Source: Prionace glauca (taxonomy: Eukaryota > Chordata > Chondrichthyes > Carcharhiniformes > Carcharhinidae). From it: a DNA stretch of 64,000 nt. Positions within the stretch are counted from its first letter, which is position 1. Each line of letters begins with the position of its first letter. Under the pieces are notes generated by a model. It searched no databases, was not told the origin of the DNA, and saw only the letters and a program-made list of their open reading frames with translations. This document shows positions 9,625-19,563 of the stretch, piece after piece. The translations under genes and the position numbers were made by a program. The stretch lies in contig CM075760.1 in assembly GCA_037974335.1 (NCBI GenBank), positions 15,742,059-15,806,058 of the forward strand, in the 5' to 3' direction.

Positions 9625-11584
9625 AGACCGAAAGCGCAGTAACACACAGCGGCGTCAGCCAGCTTCAGGTCCCGGACAGTTAAACTGGTGAATTTATTCT
9701 CAGTCTGGAGCTCAACAGAGAAACAGATTTTGCTTTTGGCAAAATCGGGTTTGTGTTCACTGCCTCCCGAGTATTTTCTCAATATAAACTCAGGCTGTGA
9801 GTCTGGGTGCTGCCGGTACCAGTATAGATAGTAGCCGCTCTGTTTAGTATCATATTTACAATTTAAAGTCACCGCTTCTCCTTCTGTCCCATCATCTGAG
9901 GAAGGCGACTGAGTGACAGAATCTCCATGAATCAGATCTGAAAAACAAATATAAGAACATAAGAACATAAGAAATAGGAGCAGGAGTAGGCCATCTGGCC
10001 CTTCGAGCCTGCCCCGCCATTCAATAAGATCATGGCTGATCTGTCGTGACTCAGCTCCACCTTCCCGCCCTCTCCCCATAACCCTTAATCCCTTCTCTTA
10101 TCAAAAACCCATCAACCCGTTTCTTAAAAATATTTAGTGAGGCAGCCTCCACCACTTCAACGGGCAGAGAATTCCAGAGATTCACCACCCTTTGAGTGAA
10201 GAAGTTCCTCCTCAACTCTGTTCTAAACCGCCCCCCCTTTATCTTGAGGCTGTGCCCCCTAGTCCTACTGTCTTTTTTGAGCGGGAACAGTCTCTCCACC
10301 TCTATCCTATCCATCCCATTCATCATCTTATACGTCTCAATGAGATCTCCCCTCATTCTTCTAAACTCTAACGAGTACAAGCCCAGTTTATTCAGCCTCT
10401 CCTCATAGCTCAATCCCCTCAACTCCGGTATCAGCCGAGTAAACCTCCTCTGCACTCCCTCCAGGGCCAAAACATCCTTGCGCAGGTGCGGCGCCCAAAA
10501 CTGCACACAGTACTCCAGCTGCGGCCTCACCAATGTCCTATACAGCTGCAGCAAGACCTCCCTACTTTTATATTCAATCCCCCTCGCTATGAAGGCCAGC
10601 ATCCCATTCGCCTTCCTGACCACCTGCTGCACCTGCAAGCTGGGTTTTTGCGACTCATGCACAAGGACCCCGAGGTCCCTCTGCACCGTCGCCTGCTGCA
10701 GTTTTTCGCCCCGTAAGTAATAGTCCTTCCTACCATTCCTCCTACCAAAGTGGACCACCTCACACTTGCCAACATTAAATTCCATTTGCCATTTCCTGGC
10801 CCATTCGCCCAGCCTATCTAGATCCTTCTGCAGACTCTCCACACCCTCCGCACAATTTGCCTTTCCCCCAATCTTGGTGTCATCAGCAAATTTCGACACC
10901 CTGCACTCGGTTCCCTCCTCCAGATCATCTATATAAATGGTAAATAGCTGAGGCCCCAGCACCGACCCCTGGGGCACCCCACTAGTCACCAACCGCCAAT
11001 CCGAATAGCATCCATTGACCCCCACTCTCTGCCTCCTATTTGACAACCAATCCTCTATCCACGCTAACACCCTACCCCCAACTCCATGTCCCCTGACCTT
11101 CTGCAATAACCTCTTGTGAGGTACCTTGTCAACGCCTTCTGAAAATCCAGAAAGACCACATCCACCGGCTCTCCTCCATCCACTGCCCTAGACACATCCT
11201 CATAGAACTCCAGTAAATTTGTCAGACACGACTTCCCTTTAATGAAACCGTGTTGCGTCCGCCCTATCAAGCAATTCCCCTCAAGATGCCTCGCTATTTC
11301 CTCCTTAATGACGGTTTCTAACATTTTACCTACCACAGACGTTAAACTAACCGGCCTATAATTCCCCGCCTTTTGCCTGGCACCCTTCTTAAACAACGGC
11401 GTAACATTAGCCGTTTTCCAATCTTCCGGCACTTAAAAAGATAAAAAAGATATAAAAAGATCTGACCGGCGCCTGTTGAAAATTTTGTTTTACACCATGT
11501 TTCAAATATGTAAAAAACAAAGTTGAAATGTGTTTGGTCCACATTTACCTGTCAGAAATAAACCCAGATGCTGAGCAGCCGCAT
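9625..11584 (-). pseudogene. TCR alpha/delta-type V gene, leader frame broken, LINE in leader intron
   Basis: The V exon (9625-9937) encodes an Ig V domain of TCR alpha/delta type. It starts GDSVTQSP and shows the first cysteine in VTLNCKY, the tryptophan in YLYWYRQHP, and the FR3 end LADAAVCYCAF, where Cys replaces the usual Tyr before the second conserved cysteine. An acceptor (tttttcag) precedes 9937. The leader exon is at 11549-11584 (ATGCGGCTGCTCAGC..., MRLLSIW) with donor AG|GTAAAT. As written it is 36 nt long, ends in an in-frame TGA and has the wrong phase. One extra base in the T-rich run would give an ordinary leader in the right phase, so a single-base deletion or a sequencing error is likely. 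The leader intron is 1,611 bp, of which about 1,480 is a CR1 LINE in the same orientation; without it the intron would be about 130 bp, normal for a V gene. A Vgamma or Vbeta assignment is less likely but cannot be ruled out without an alignment. Confidence 0.75.
9952..11432 (-). mobile_element. CR1-type LINE, young 5'-truncated copy inside the V leader intron
   Basis: The minus strand reads from RT palm (DWKTANVTPLFKKG, NYRPVSLTSVVGKMLE) through GVPQGSVLGPQLF and the catalytic FADDTK box to the C-terminal RVVNLWNSLPVEVVEAASL. A 3' UTR and TTCTTATG repeats follow, ending 15 bases before the V exon acceptor. One frameshift near 11130 separates the 122- and 351-residue open frames; otherwise the sequence is intact. 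The C-terminal part matches the copies at 4819, 36895 and 44462 almost residue for residue, pointing to recent activity. Confidence 0.9.
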
Positions 11585-11599
11585 TGTCTCTGTCTACTC

Positions 11600-12765
11600 T
11601 GTGGAAGAGGAGTTGGGGATTTTGAAGACATGTTCTAAACCCCGCCCTCAGTAATCTGCTGTGAGTCTCAGGATGTTTTCACTTCACTTCCTGATGTTCC
11701 CAGTGACATTGAGAATAGGCGGGCTGGTGAGCTGGCTGCCAATGATTGGAAACACTCGGAGCTGGGGAACAGTCAGTGCTTTATGGAAGGAATATTTCCG
11801 TTTTACACAGCAGATTGTGACAGTTAAACCCGATTCTGATTATTGTGACCGTCAAACTCAGGCTTGCTCCAGGATTTGGTTCATTCAGGATCAGTCCGTT
11901 TAAGCCTTACCATCGGCTCAGCCTTGACTGCGAGATTTCTCTCATGAAACACTGAGACAATTATTGAACACTTATTGCATTTTATGTCGGAGTGTTTGAT
12001 TGACTCATCACATTGTCAGCGACCCTGCCGTTCGAAGAGAACCTCCCAATTCAAGGAAGGAGCGGTTCTACCGCCGTTCAGCGGGTCTGATAATCAGCTA
12101 CGGAATCCTTCCCAACATAATTCAAAGGAAGGGATATGTGTTTGTGACGATATGCTTAAAAAGTATACCTGGCGCATTGGACAAAGGTACTGGTTGTCAC
12201 TGTACATTCTGTGGAACAATCTTGAAGGTTTCACATTTCCTCTAATGTAACGTCTCACAATGGCACCTCTGTTTAAAATTACTAACTTCAATCGGGTTAG
12301 TTATCGTGTATTCAATGAGCCATAACCCTCGGAGTTTGGAATTTGTTGAAGAAATAATAATGTCAGCACTTCCTGTAACTCGACAATCGTGTGTTGAAAA
12401 CACGAGACCAAAGTTCAGACAGCAGATAAACAGTCCCCTGAGGATATGTAAAGCTTGTCCTCATTACCTACAATTCAATACCAGCCGGCTAGGAAAACCT
12501 TTTCGGTGTCACTTCCATTCATAAAAGAAATGAATACGGTGCTGAAATGATTACAGTGTAATAACTCAAAAAACTGCTCTCACAATGGGTTTTCAGTCAC
12601 ATTTTCATATCCTTTTCCACATCGGACACACCTTCTCTCACTCGCTCTGGCCTCTGATCAACATCAGGCTCCAATCCTGCTACAACGCGGGTGTTTTTGT
12701 AATGATTATTGACCACTTTATCTTCTTCAAAACATTGAAGCAAATTGGGTTCAAGCATTTAAATT
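11600..12765. other. Upstream region of the minus-strand V gene, no further gene seen
   Basis: This is where the promoter of the V gene with its leader at 11549-11584 should lie. No clear TATA box, octamer or CRE was found. Short open frames on both strands lack domains. No repeat was recognised. Confidence 0.4.
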
Positions 12766-12769
12766 ACCA

Positions 12770-13005
12770 TTGCAAACAGTGCAGAAGGAGGCTATTTGGC
12801 CCATTAAGTCTACATCCTTCGCAATCACACCGAGGGCCAGTCCCCATAGTCCCTACTAGTTTCCCTAACACTAAAGGGCAATTTAGTATGGCCGATCAAC
12901 CTAACTTTGGACTGTGAGGGGAAACCGGAGAACCCAGACGAGAAAGTGCAAACTCCACATAGGCAGTGACCAGAGGCCCCGGCGCTGTGAGGCAAAGTGC
13001 CACCA
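12770..13005 (-). repeat. HE1-type SINE, minus strand
   Basis: The plus strand reads the complement of the SINE: gaaggaggctatttggccca, gggcaatttagtatggccga, then ggaaaccggagaacccagac and the inverted head ending at ggcgctgtgaggc. It is diverged and lacks the tRNA A-box end. Confidence 0.65.
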
Positions 13006-13529
13006 ATGGTGCCTATTCGAAGAAATGTTCCGATGGCGGTGGACAGAACGGGAGAGAATCTTTGTTATTCATTGGCCTCGCCTGATAGCTTCGTTTTGTG
13101 GCTCAGTGGAGTTTTGCCGGACTGATTAAGATGCCGAGCAGAAAATCAGATTCTGAATCGTTGAACTAATATTGGAAAAAAAACAAAGCAATTACAAGTG
13201 AAAAATGGAAACTGGAGGCAGGAAGGAAAAAAGTGGGAAAATAAATTGAAAGGAAAAAGGACAATTAACATGTAAACAATTAAGATTCCACAGATGTACT
13301 TGTGCAATCTATTTTTAATGTGTTGCGAATTGAATTCATAAAGTAATACAGTTCTGCGATTGGACCTCACAATCTATTGTTGTGTTTTGTATTATTTGCA
13401 GGTTGAGAAAGATCCCTCTGGCTCTCAAACCGCTGAGCGAATTATTGCTGCTCTTCACCGGTGTGAGAGCGCCCTCTGCTGCTCAGTCTCTGTAGTTGTC
13501 GCTGTGGAATTTTGACTGGGACCCGCGAC

Positions 13530-13620
13530 ATCTCTGCAGCAGGGTGGGGACTCATGGCATTGAAATACACAGCGGTGTCGGAGATCAGGACCTTTTAATC
13601 ATTACCTCAGTGATCTTGGT
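13530..13620 (-). pseudogene. Possible relic of a V segment FR3 end
   Basis: On the minus strand one frame reads VLISDTAVYFNAM, like the FR3 end of a V domain (DTAVYYCA) with the conserved Cys replaced by Asn. It is followed shortly by CACCCTG, 23 bases, then GTCAAAATT, which resembles a decayed 23-spacer RSS. There is no V domain upstream of it in frame. Chance similarity is a real alternative. Confidence 0.3.
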
Positions 13621-14074
13621 AGTTTTACTAAACTTTGATTTCAAAATTTGGGCTCGAAGTTTCTTATCCCCCCAAAGTGATAGAGCATGTGAGAGATGGA
13701 TGCTCAGCCAGAACCTGATGTCCTCGCGTGTGAGTCGCTGAAAGTAAATGTGCAGTTGCAGCAGGCAGTAAAGAAGAAAAATGATTTGCTAACCTTCATA
13801 GCAAGAGGGTTTGAGTACAGGAATAGGGATGTTTTGCTGCAATTCTATCGGGCATTGTGGGGCCACACCTGGAGTATTTTGTGTAGCTTTGACGTCCTCA
13901 TCCGAGAAAGGATATCCTCGCTACAGAGGGATTGCAGAGAAGGTTTACCAGGCTGTTTCTTGGGATGTTAGTTTTGCCATTTCAGTAGAGAATGAATCAG
14001 TTAGAATTCTATTTAAAGAGTTCAAAACAGTGAGACGAGATCTCACAGAAACTAATAAAATTCCAGGAGGATTA

Positions 14075-14858
14075 CATAGACACATAGAAGCAGGAATACG
14101 CCATTCAGCCCATCGAGCCTGCTCCGCCATTCATTTGAACATGGTTCATCATCAAATTTAATATCCTGATTCCTCTTTCCTCTCATATGCTTTGATCCCT
14201 TCAGTCCCAAGAGCAAGATCTATTTTCTTCTTGAAATCGGAAAACGTTTTAGTCTCAAATAGTGGTAGTGAATTCTATACATTCACCACCCTTCGGCTGA
14301 AGAAATTTCTTCCCATTTCAGTTCTAATAGGCTAACCCCTCTTTCTTCAAACTATGACCCCCAGTTAGAATTATAAAAACCCTACAGTTCTGAAAAAGGC
14401 CATTCGGCCCATCGAGTCTGCACCGACGACAATCCCACCCAGGCCCTGCCCCCATATCCCCAATATTTAACCACTAATCCCTTTAACTACGCATCTCAGG
14501 ACGCTAAGGGCAATTTTTTAGCATGGCCAATCAACCTAACCCACACATCTTTGGACTGTGGGAGAAAACCGGAGCACCCGCAGGAAACCCACGCAGACAC
14601 GAGGAGAATGTGCTAACTCCACACAGACAGTGCTAACTACTTTGCTACCATGATAAGTTCTGGACTCCTCCATCACTCGGAACATTCTTTCTGAATCTTC
14701 ACTGCTTAACTCTGTTAGGATTTTAAAAGACTTTATCATATCCCCTCTCAGCCTTGGAAACTCCGGTGAATACAATCCTAACCGATTTAGTCACTCTTCA
14801 TATGACAAATCTACCATCCCAGACATCAGCCTGTTAAATCTTCGCTGTGCTCCCTCTC
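14075..14858 (-). mobile_element. CR1-type LINE (-) inserted in an older LINE
   Basis: The plus strand reads the complement of a CR1 3' end (acatagaagcaggaatacgc ... gcctgctccgccattcattt), followed by the RT C-terminus in reverse. It is flanked by the 8-bp direct repeat gaggatta (14067-14074 and 14859-14866), a good target-site duplication. It is itself split by the SINE at 14365-14655. Confidence 0.82.
14365..14655 (-). repeat. HE1-type SINE inserted in the CR1 copy
   Basis: The complement of the SINE is nearly full length: aaaggccattcggcccatcg, cacatctttggactgtggga and ggagcacccgcaggaaaccc are all present. It interrupts the CR1 sequence between cccccagtt and agttctggactcc. It is the youngest of three nested insertions. 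Confidence 0.78.
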
Positions 14859-15115
14859 GAGGATTAGACAGAATAGATCCAGAAAGAATTTTCCCTATAA
14901 TGGGGGAGTCCAGAACTAAGAGTGGCAGTTTGAAGGTTAGGTTTAAACCTTTTGGGACTGAGGTGAGCAGAGATTTCTTCACCCAGAGAGTAGCGAAGTC
15001 ATGGAATTCACTACCACAGGAAAGTAGTTGAGGCCAAAACGTTGTGTGTTTTCAAGAAGAAACTAAATGTCGCTCTTCCTTCTGGAGAATTTTTGCCGAG
15101 TGATTCCTAAGTTTA

Positions 15116-15435
15116 GAATCAGATGATGCAGAAAATTCTCCAAAGGTCAGTTAATGTTGGTGGCAAATCCTGAAATCCGAATGGCTTAGAAATTCAAAGT
15201 ATTTGGAGATGGGCATGATAATCAGTACATTATGGACACACGGTGATAGCACGACTCGAAACAAATTCGGCCTCCTGGAGGAGAAATTAAACTAGTTCCA
15301 CAAACCTGTCTCTTGTCCACATTGTCTCTGCTGCTTCTTCCTGTTAAAATGAGCAATGATACATTCAATTGCATTTTTCTTTTGTTTATTTGAACAACGA
15401 AATGTATTCCATGACCTTTAAAACAAATTAACATT
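15116..15435. other. Spacer with no recognised feature
   Basis: This AT-rich stretch between the nested LINEs and the tRNA-like sequence has no domain-bearing frame and no recognised repeat. Confidence 0.45.
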
Positions 15436-15519
15436 TGGCAGTGGTGTGATTCGAACACACTCTCCCACAGTTATTTGCCATGCTGAATTTAGTGACATAA
15501 ACTTGTCATCAGCGCTGCC
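15436..15519 (-). pseudogene. tRNA-like sequence, probably decayed tRNA-Leu
   Basis: In the minus orientation this 84-nt stretch has acceptor arms GGCAGCG and CACTGCC (6 of 7 pairs) with discriminator A, and a perfect 5-bp T stem around TTCGAAT. The length suits a class II tRNA with a long variable arm. The anticodon region is poor: a TTCAGCA loop (CAG, Leu) can be drawn but its stem hardly pairs, and the D arm is not canonical. A pseudogene is more likely than a working gene. Confidence 0.5.
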
Positions 15520-16085
15520 AGAGGAAGCAATTGACGTCATATCTGGTGTTGCCAGGAAACAGAATAAATGGAATCAGACAAAGTCATAAATCCCATTCAG
15601 CCTGCTCCACGATTTAATAAGATCAGGACAAATAAAGTCACCATAGTCCCAGATGAACAAATGTTGTTATTTATTCATCAGATAATAAAAGAATAACAGT
15701 GTGATATTGGAAATCTGAAATAAAAACAGGAAATGCTGGTGTTCTTTAATCCCCAGTCTCGTGCTCAGCTTGGTGTCCCCTTTACCACATCAGGGTGTGG
15801 TATGAGTTTGGATCTCTCCGTTATATGGGGAGTCACCGGCAATGTCCAATTTCATGATAAACTTCTACTTTGTTACAATGATTTTTAACCTCGGACTGAA
15901 CCATTGTTTAATGTAGACCTGGTCAACGGCCATCATTGAGATTTATCTGAACATGTCAATAAATATTTCATTGTTTTCTGAATAAATATCCCAATAAATA
16001 TTTGCTCAGTCTCTGCCTCTTGTTTGTGCATCTGTTGATTGTTCCCTGTTGGCGAAGGGGCAATGTTAAAGATTACTCAGATTCG
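15520..16085. other. Spacer with a short CR1/SINE scrap
   Basis: Near 15590-15650 the text resembles a LINE 3' end in reverse (cccattcagcctgctccacg, tttaataagatcagg). The remainder is unassigned AT-rich sequence. Confidence 0.4.
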
Positions 16086-16232
16086 ATAACCATTTGGATT
16101 TTCAAATGTTTTGCCAGGACTGGGGAAATTGCAGCGGTGAGGAAAGGATTGGATTGGCGAGGGTTGTTTTCCTGAGAGGTGACCGAACTGAGGTGTCTGA
16201 CATTCTGAGGGGGGCAAGACAGGATGGACAGG

Positions 16233-16281
16233 AAAGGCCTGTTTCCCCCAAACAGAGACTGTTTGGGGGAAACAGGCCTTT
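16233..16281. repeat. Perfect 23-bp inverted repeat, 3-nt loop
   Basis: The left arm 16233-16255 (aaaggcctgtttccccc...) and right arm 16259-16281 are exact reverse complements separated only by aga. Such a stem would extrude a cruciform or fold in RNA. Confidence 0.95.
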
Positions 16282-16287
16282 GATCAC

Positions 16288-16318
16288 CTTCAATCTGTGG
16301 GGTTCACACAGATTGAAG
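16288..16318. repeat. Perfect 12-bp inverted repeat, 7-nt loop
   Basis: Left arm cttcaatctgtg (16288-16299) and right arm cacagattgaag (16307-16318) pair exactly around gggttca. It follows the larger hairpin by six bases. Confidence 0.92.
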
Positions 16319-16789
16319 ATAATCGGTAGGAGGATTACAAGGGCCATAAGGAAGATGCTTCTCACTCAGAGGGTGGAGGATGCCTGCAAAGCGCTGCCTA
16401 AACTGATGGTTCAGATAGAAACCCCTCGGCACTCGGATCTGTCGCTAAAACTCTGTGCCCTGTAAAAAGGAGGCTCAGGGGCTGGGTTGCTGGAAGGTGG
16501 GATTCGAATGGACAGCTAGTCTTTATTTCCCGAGCTGGTGCAGATGTGATGGGCTGAATGGCCTCTCCTGCGCTGTAACCTTTTCTCTGCGTTCTGTTAG
16601 CCCTATTGATGGGAGGGATGGAGGAGTGAGCTGGTTTTCAATCAGAAACAAGAGGAAAAATGGAAGAATGTTTTGAGACAAAGATGATTTTTCCTGATGT
16701 TTCCACCCCCTCCCCCCCATCAAATTGAGTTGGTGATACCCCCACCTGCCCCGTGTTCCCCGCAAATACATTATCCCCAGTGTCAGCAT

Positions 16790-17042
16790 GGTGGGACAGT
16801 GGGTAACACCGCAGCCTCACTGTGCCAGGGACCTGTGGGTCATTTGCACCTTTTCCCCGTTTCTGTGTGGGTTTCCTCCTGCAGTCTGAAAGACGTGCTG
16901 GGTTAGGGGGCATTGGGCCGGGCTTCAATTCTCCCTCAGTGTTACCCCAACAGGAATGTAGAGACTAGGGCAATTCTCACAGTAACTTCACTGCAGTGTT
17001 AATGTGAGCTGACTTATTGGTGACACTAATAAATAAATTTAA
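16790..17042 (+). repeat. HE1-type SINE, plus strand, with 3' tail
   Basis: The head (gtgggacagtgggtaacacc), the body (tgtgtgggtttcctcctgca, gaaagacgtgctgggttagg) and the typical tail (cacagtaacttcactgcagt ... gacactaataaataaa) are all visible. This is one of the most complete copies in the window. Confidence 0.75.
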
Positions 17043-17059
17043 ACTGAAGGTCTATCTGC

Positions 17060-18010
17060 CGCTGTGACATTGCACCCTCTTGTTTAAACACTCTGCAATG
17101 CTGAGACTGCGGAGAGGAGTGAACAACAGGGAGCAGAATTGCAGCTTCTCTCCCCCCATTGAAACTGGGATTGTTGCTCCATCTGCTGCACCATCCCCAC
17201 CACATCCACTGGGGGCAACCTGGACAATGGGCTGCAGGCAGACCTCACTGCGCCTGCGCCACAATCACACCCATCGCCCGCGGCCATCTTGCGTTGCCAG
17301 GGGAGACGGCCAGCGGCCATCTTGCGTTGCCAGGGGAGATGGCCAGCCGCCATCTTGCGTTGCCAGGGGAGACGGCCATCTTGCGTTGCCAGAGGAGACC
17401 ACCAGCGGCCATCTTGCGTTGCGAGGGGAGACGGCCAGCCGCCATCTTGCGTTGCTAGGGGAGACGGCCAGCCGCCATCTTGCGTTGCGAAGGGAGACGG
17501 CGTCCTGCGCGCTGCTCTCTGGTTGACATCCCCTCCCGCACATGCGCCCAGGCAGTTCCATGTTAATCTTTTAATATTTTGAATTCTGATAATTATTATT
17601 CACAGTCTCACCCGTCAGACATTCGGTTCCTTCTCCATTCGGGAAAATTGTTTCTGTTTTTATTGCGTCTGTTTTTCAATCACCACCGCGCGGTGCGCTC
17701 TGGGAAAATACTACAGCACATGCGCGGTTCCGCCACCTGTTTCTTATAAAAATATGTAATTTATTTAATTTTAATTCCGCTCCTGGCGGGATTTCCGGGA
17801 GGGAATTTCTCTCACTTTCTACATTTCTGAACCGTCGCTTTTTCCTCGGCAGGGGGAGTGGCTGATGGTGACATCACGGCAATATGGCGGCTGGCCCCGC
17901 CTCTCTTCAGGTCCCGGATGTTCCGCCAATGAGCAGCGGCCGGGCCGGAGTGGGCAAGAGGTGACACTGGGTGGTGTAGTGCCTGGGAGTGTTACAGCGA
18001 CCCCTGGTGG
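17060..18010. promoter_or_regulatory. CpG-rich promoter-like block
   Basis: CpG is frequent here, unlike the AT-rich surroundings. Motifs by eye: the tandem YY1-type sites (17282-17500), tgcgcctgcgcc and acatgcgcggttccgcc (NRF1-like), tgacatcacg (CRE-like), atatggcggctgg (a further YY1-like site near 17882) and ccccgcctc (GC box). This looks like a TATA-less housekeeping-type promoter or CpG island, but no first exon could be assigned on either side. Confidence 0.5.
17282..17500. repeat. 33-bp minisatellite with seven CCATCTTGCGTTGC sites
   Basis: The core CCATCTTGCGTTGC begins at 17284, 17317, 17350, 17376, 17409, 17442 and 17475, giving a 33-bp period with one 26-bp unit. The complement, GCAAGATGGC, matches the core of the YY1 binding site. 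The units also carry CpG-containing gagacggccagc. Open frames across the array on both strands are repeat artefacts. Confidence 0.92.
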
Positions 18011-18059
18011 CCAGGAAGGGAAATAGCAGCAGGACAGTCTCTGCCCAACGGCTTCCCCA

Positions 18060-19430
18060 GTTCAGCTGCTCAGAGACACTGGGAACTTCTTCAACTGGAA
18101 ACTTCAGCTTCTCACATTCACCTCGTGTTCAGTCAATGTTTAACAGACAAGCTCTGTAGTGAAATCAGAAACAACTTGTTCACATCAAAGGGGATGGGAA
18201 TCTGAACCATTCTGCTCAAAAAGCTCTGCTTGCCCTTTAATTTCAATGGATGATCATCATTTTTTGTCATTCAGCTATCTAAATTTTACTATTTCATAAC
18301 TTTTCTTGTTTTGCCATTAACTGCTTTCTTTTTCCCCTGTTGCCTTCTCTGTTCATTGTTACTTCTTTATTTGATGTTATTTCCTAGTTTTTTCACTTCA
18401 TTCTCTTCAGAATCCCCAGATTCCCTAAAAATCCTTGCTAACAGTGAGCAGTTCTCAGTTTGTGTGTGTGTAACCTTGAGTTTCTTTAAGTTTTAATCTC
18501 CCATTCTGTGTATCCATGTAAATTTCTGGCATTCAAGCTTTGTTTTTGTTTGTAAATTGTTGTAGCACTAACAGAGACCATTCGGCCCATTGTACTGTCT
18601 CAGTTGATGGGTTATCCACTTATTCTTTATCGGCACTTGCATTCAATATATCTTATATTCTTAATAATTTCACTTGCTGGTCAAATATTTATCCACTTGT
18701 CTCTGAAAATTAGTTATACATTATCCACATTACAGTTTGGCATGAACCATCGCATCCTCTAACAGTCGACTGCTCAAACCGCAGTCTGCTAATCGCTCCC
18801 TCCACTGCATAAAGATCAGGAGAAATACCGCCATCCAGTCACGCATTGAGGGGCGAGCCGATTGTCTCTGCTCCTTTTCAACCTTTTCCAAATCTGCCTT
18901 GATTGGATACAAGTCTGAAAATCACTTCTGAACAGAATTGCTGCTCCACAGAAAATACCCCGATTTGCTCAGTTCTCCGGCGAGTATCGTGCTCTCTCAT
19001 TCCCTCACCATCTTTCCCAGTCTCTCTCTTAAACACTGTCCTTGAGGTTAAAGCTAAGGTTTGAAGAGTCACTGAACGGACCCACGTGTTTGAACTATGT
19101 TCTCAACAATTCTGTGTGTGGGTTTACCTGTGCCCCCTTGTGTTCTGAAATCTCTTTCCTTGTTCAGAAACCTCGGATTCTGTTTCAGTTTAATGCCATC
19201 CGCAGCTTGTTCTCACTTTTTTTTTGTTTTAATGTTTATTTGTCGGTGTTACAAAAGGATTGCATTAACACTGCAATGAAATTGAACTTGTGAAAGGATT
19301 ATTTTTTAGTTTATTCCTTGTAAAGTACCAAATTTACATTTTGCTCCTTTCAACTCGCGCCCAGTATAGACATTGAAGATCCAAAGAGATTGAAGCCATT
19401 GGTTGAATAAGTTGGAAGATGATTGAATGC
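18060..19430. other. Intergenic AT-rich stretch, no gene recognised
   Basis: It contains a possible LINE/SINE scrap near 18555-18610 (gagaccattcggcccattgt) and T-rich sequence. No exon of the TCR V gene lies here. Short frames carry no domain. Confidence 0.45.
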
Positions 19431-19500
19431 CAACTAATGACGCTGTCGGCAATGAACCAATCAGCGAAGCGGTGGGCGTTACTCACCCTCTGCTCAACCC
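19430..19500 (+). promoter_or_regulatory. Putative V promoter with CCAAT box
   Basis: About 65-130 bases upstream of the V leader ATG lie actaatgacgctg and gaaccaatcagcgaag, the latter an inverted-CCAAT/NF-Y-type box. No TATA box is clear. The assignment is by position. Confidence 0.35.
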
Positions 19501-19563
19501 TTGAGTGAATCAATTTGAGCTTCAGCCCATTGCTGTTAGCTGTGCCAGGAGCTCTCTGCAAAC

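Larger units (their letters stand above)
13700..15115 (+). mobile_element. Old CR1-type LINE (+) split by a later LINE
   Basis: The left part (13700-14074) encodes VQLQQAVKKKNDLLTFIARG, then EYRNRDVLLQFYRAL and FKTVRRDLTETNKI. The right part (14859-15115) resumes with DRIDPERIFPIMGESRTK and FFTQRVAKSWNSLPQ. These are adjacent in an intact CR1 ORF2, so the minus-strand LINE at 14075-14858 was inserted between them. Both parts carry frameshifts. Confidence 0.8.
16090..16605 (+). mobile_element. CR1-like LINE 3' fragment with internal hairpins
   Basis: The plus strand reads like the end of a CR1-type ORF2 and its 3' UTR: an arm with agaggtgaccgaactgaggt, then cagagggtggaggatgcctg, then gatgggctgaatggcctctc. 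Two strong inverted repeats sit inside it at 16233-16281 and 16288-16318. Confidence 0.55.

Noticed and set aside
12914-13129. Short frame with Arg/Trp-rich product next to the SINE
   Set aside because: Most of it lies in the antisense SINE and it has no recognisable start context or domain.
17282-17500. CRISPR-like regular repeats
   Set aside because: The units are contiguous minisatellite copies without unique spacers, in vertebrate DNA.
17080-17582. Several frames of about 100-148 codons with repeats such as HLALPGE
   Set aside because: The repeats mirror the 33-bp minisatellite on both strands and no codon-level conservation is evident.
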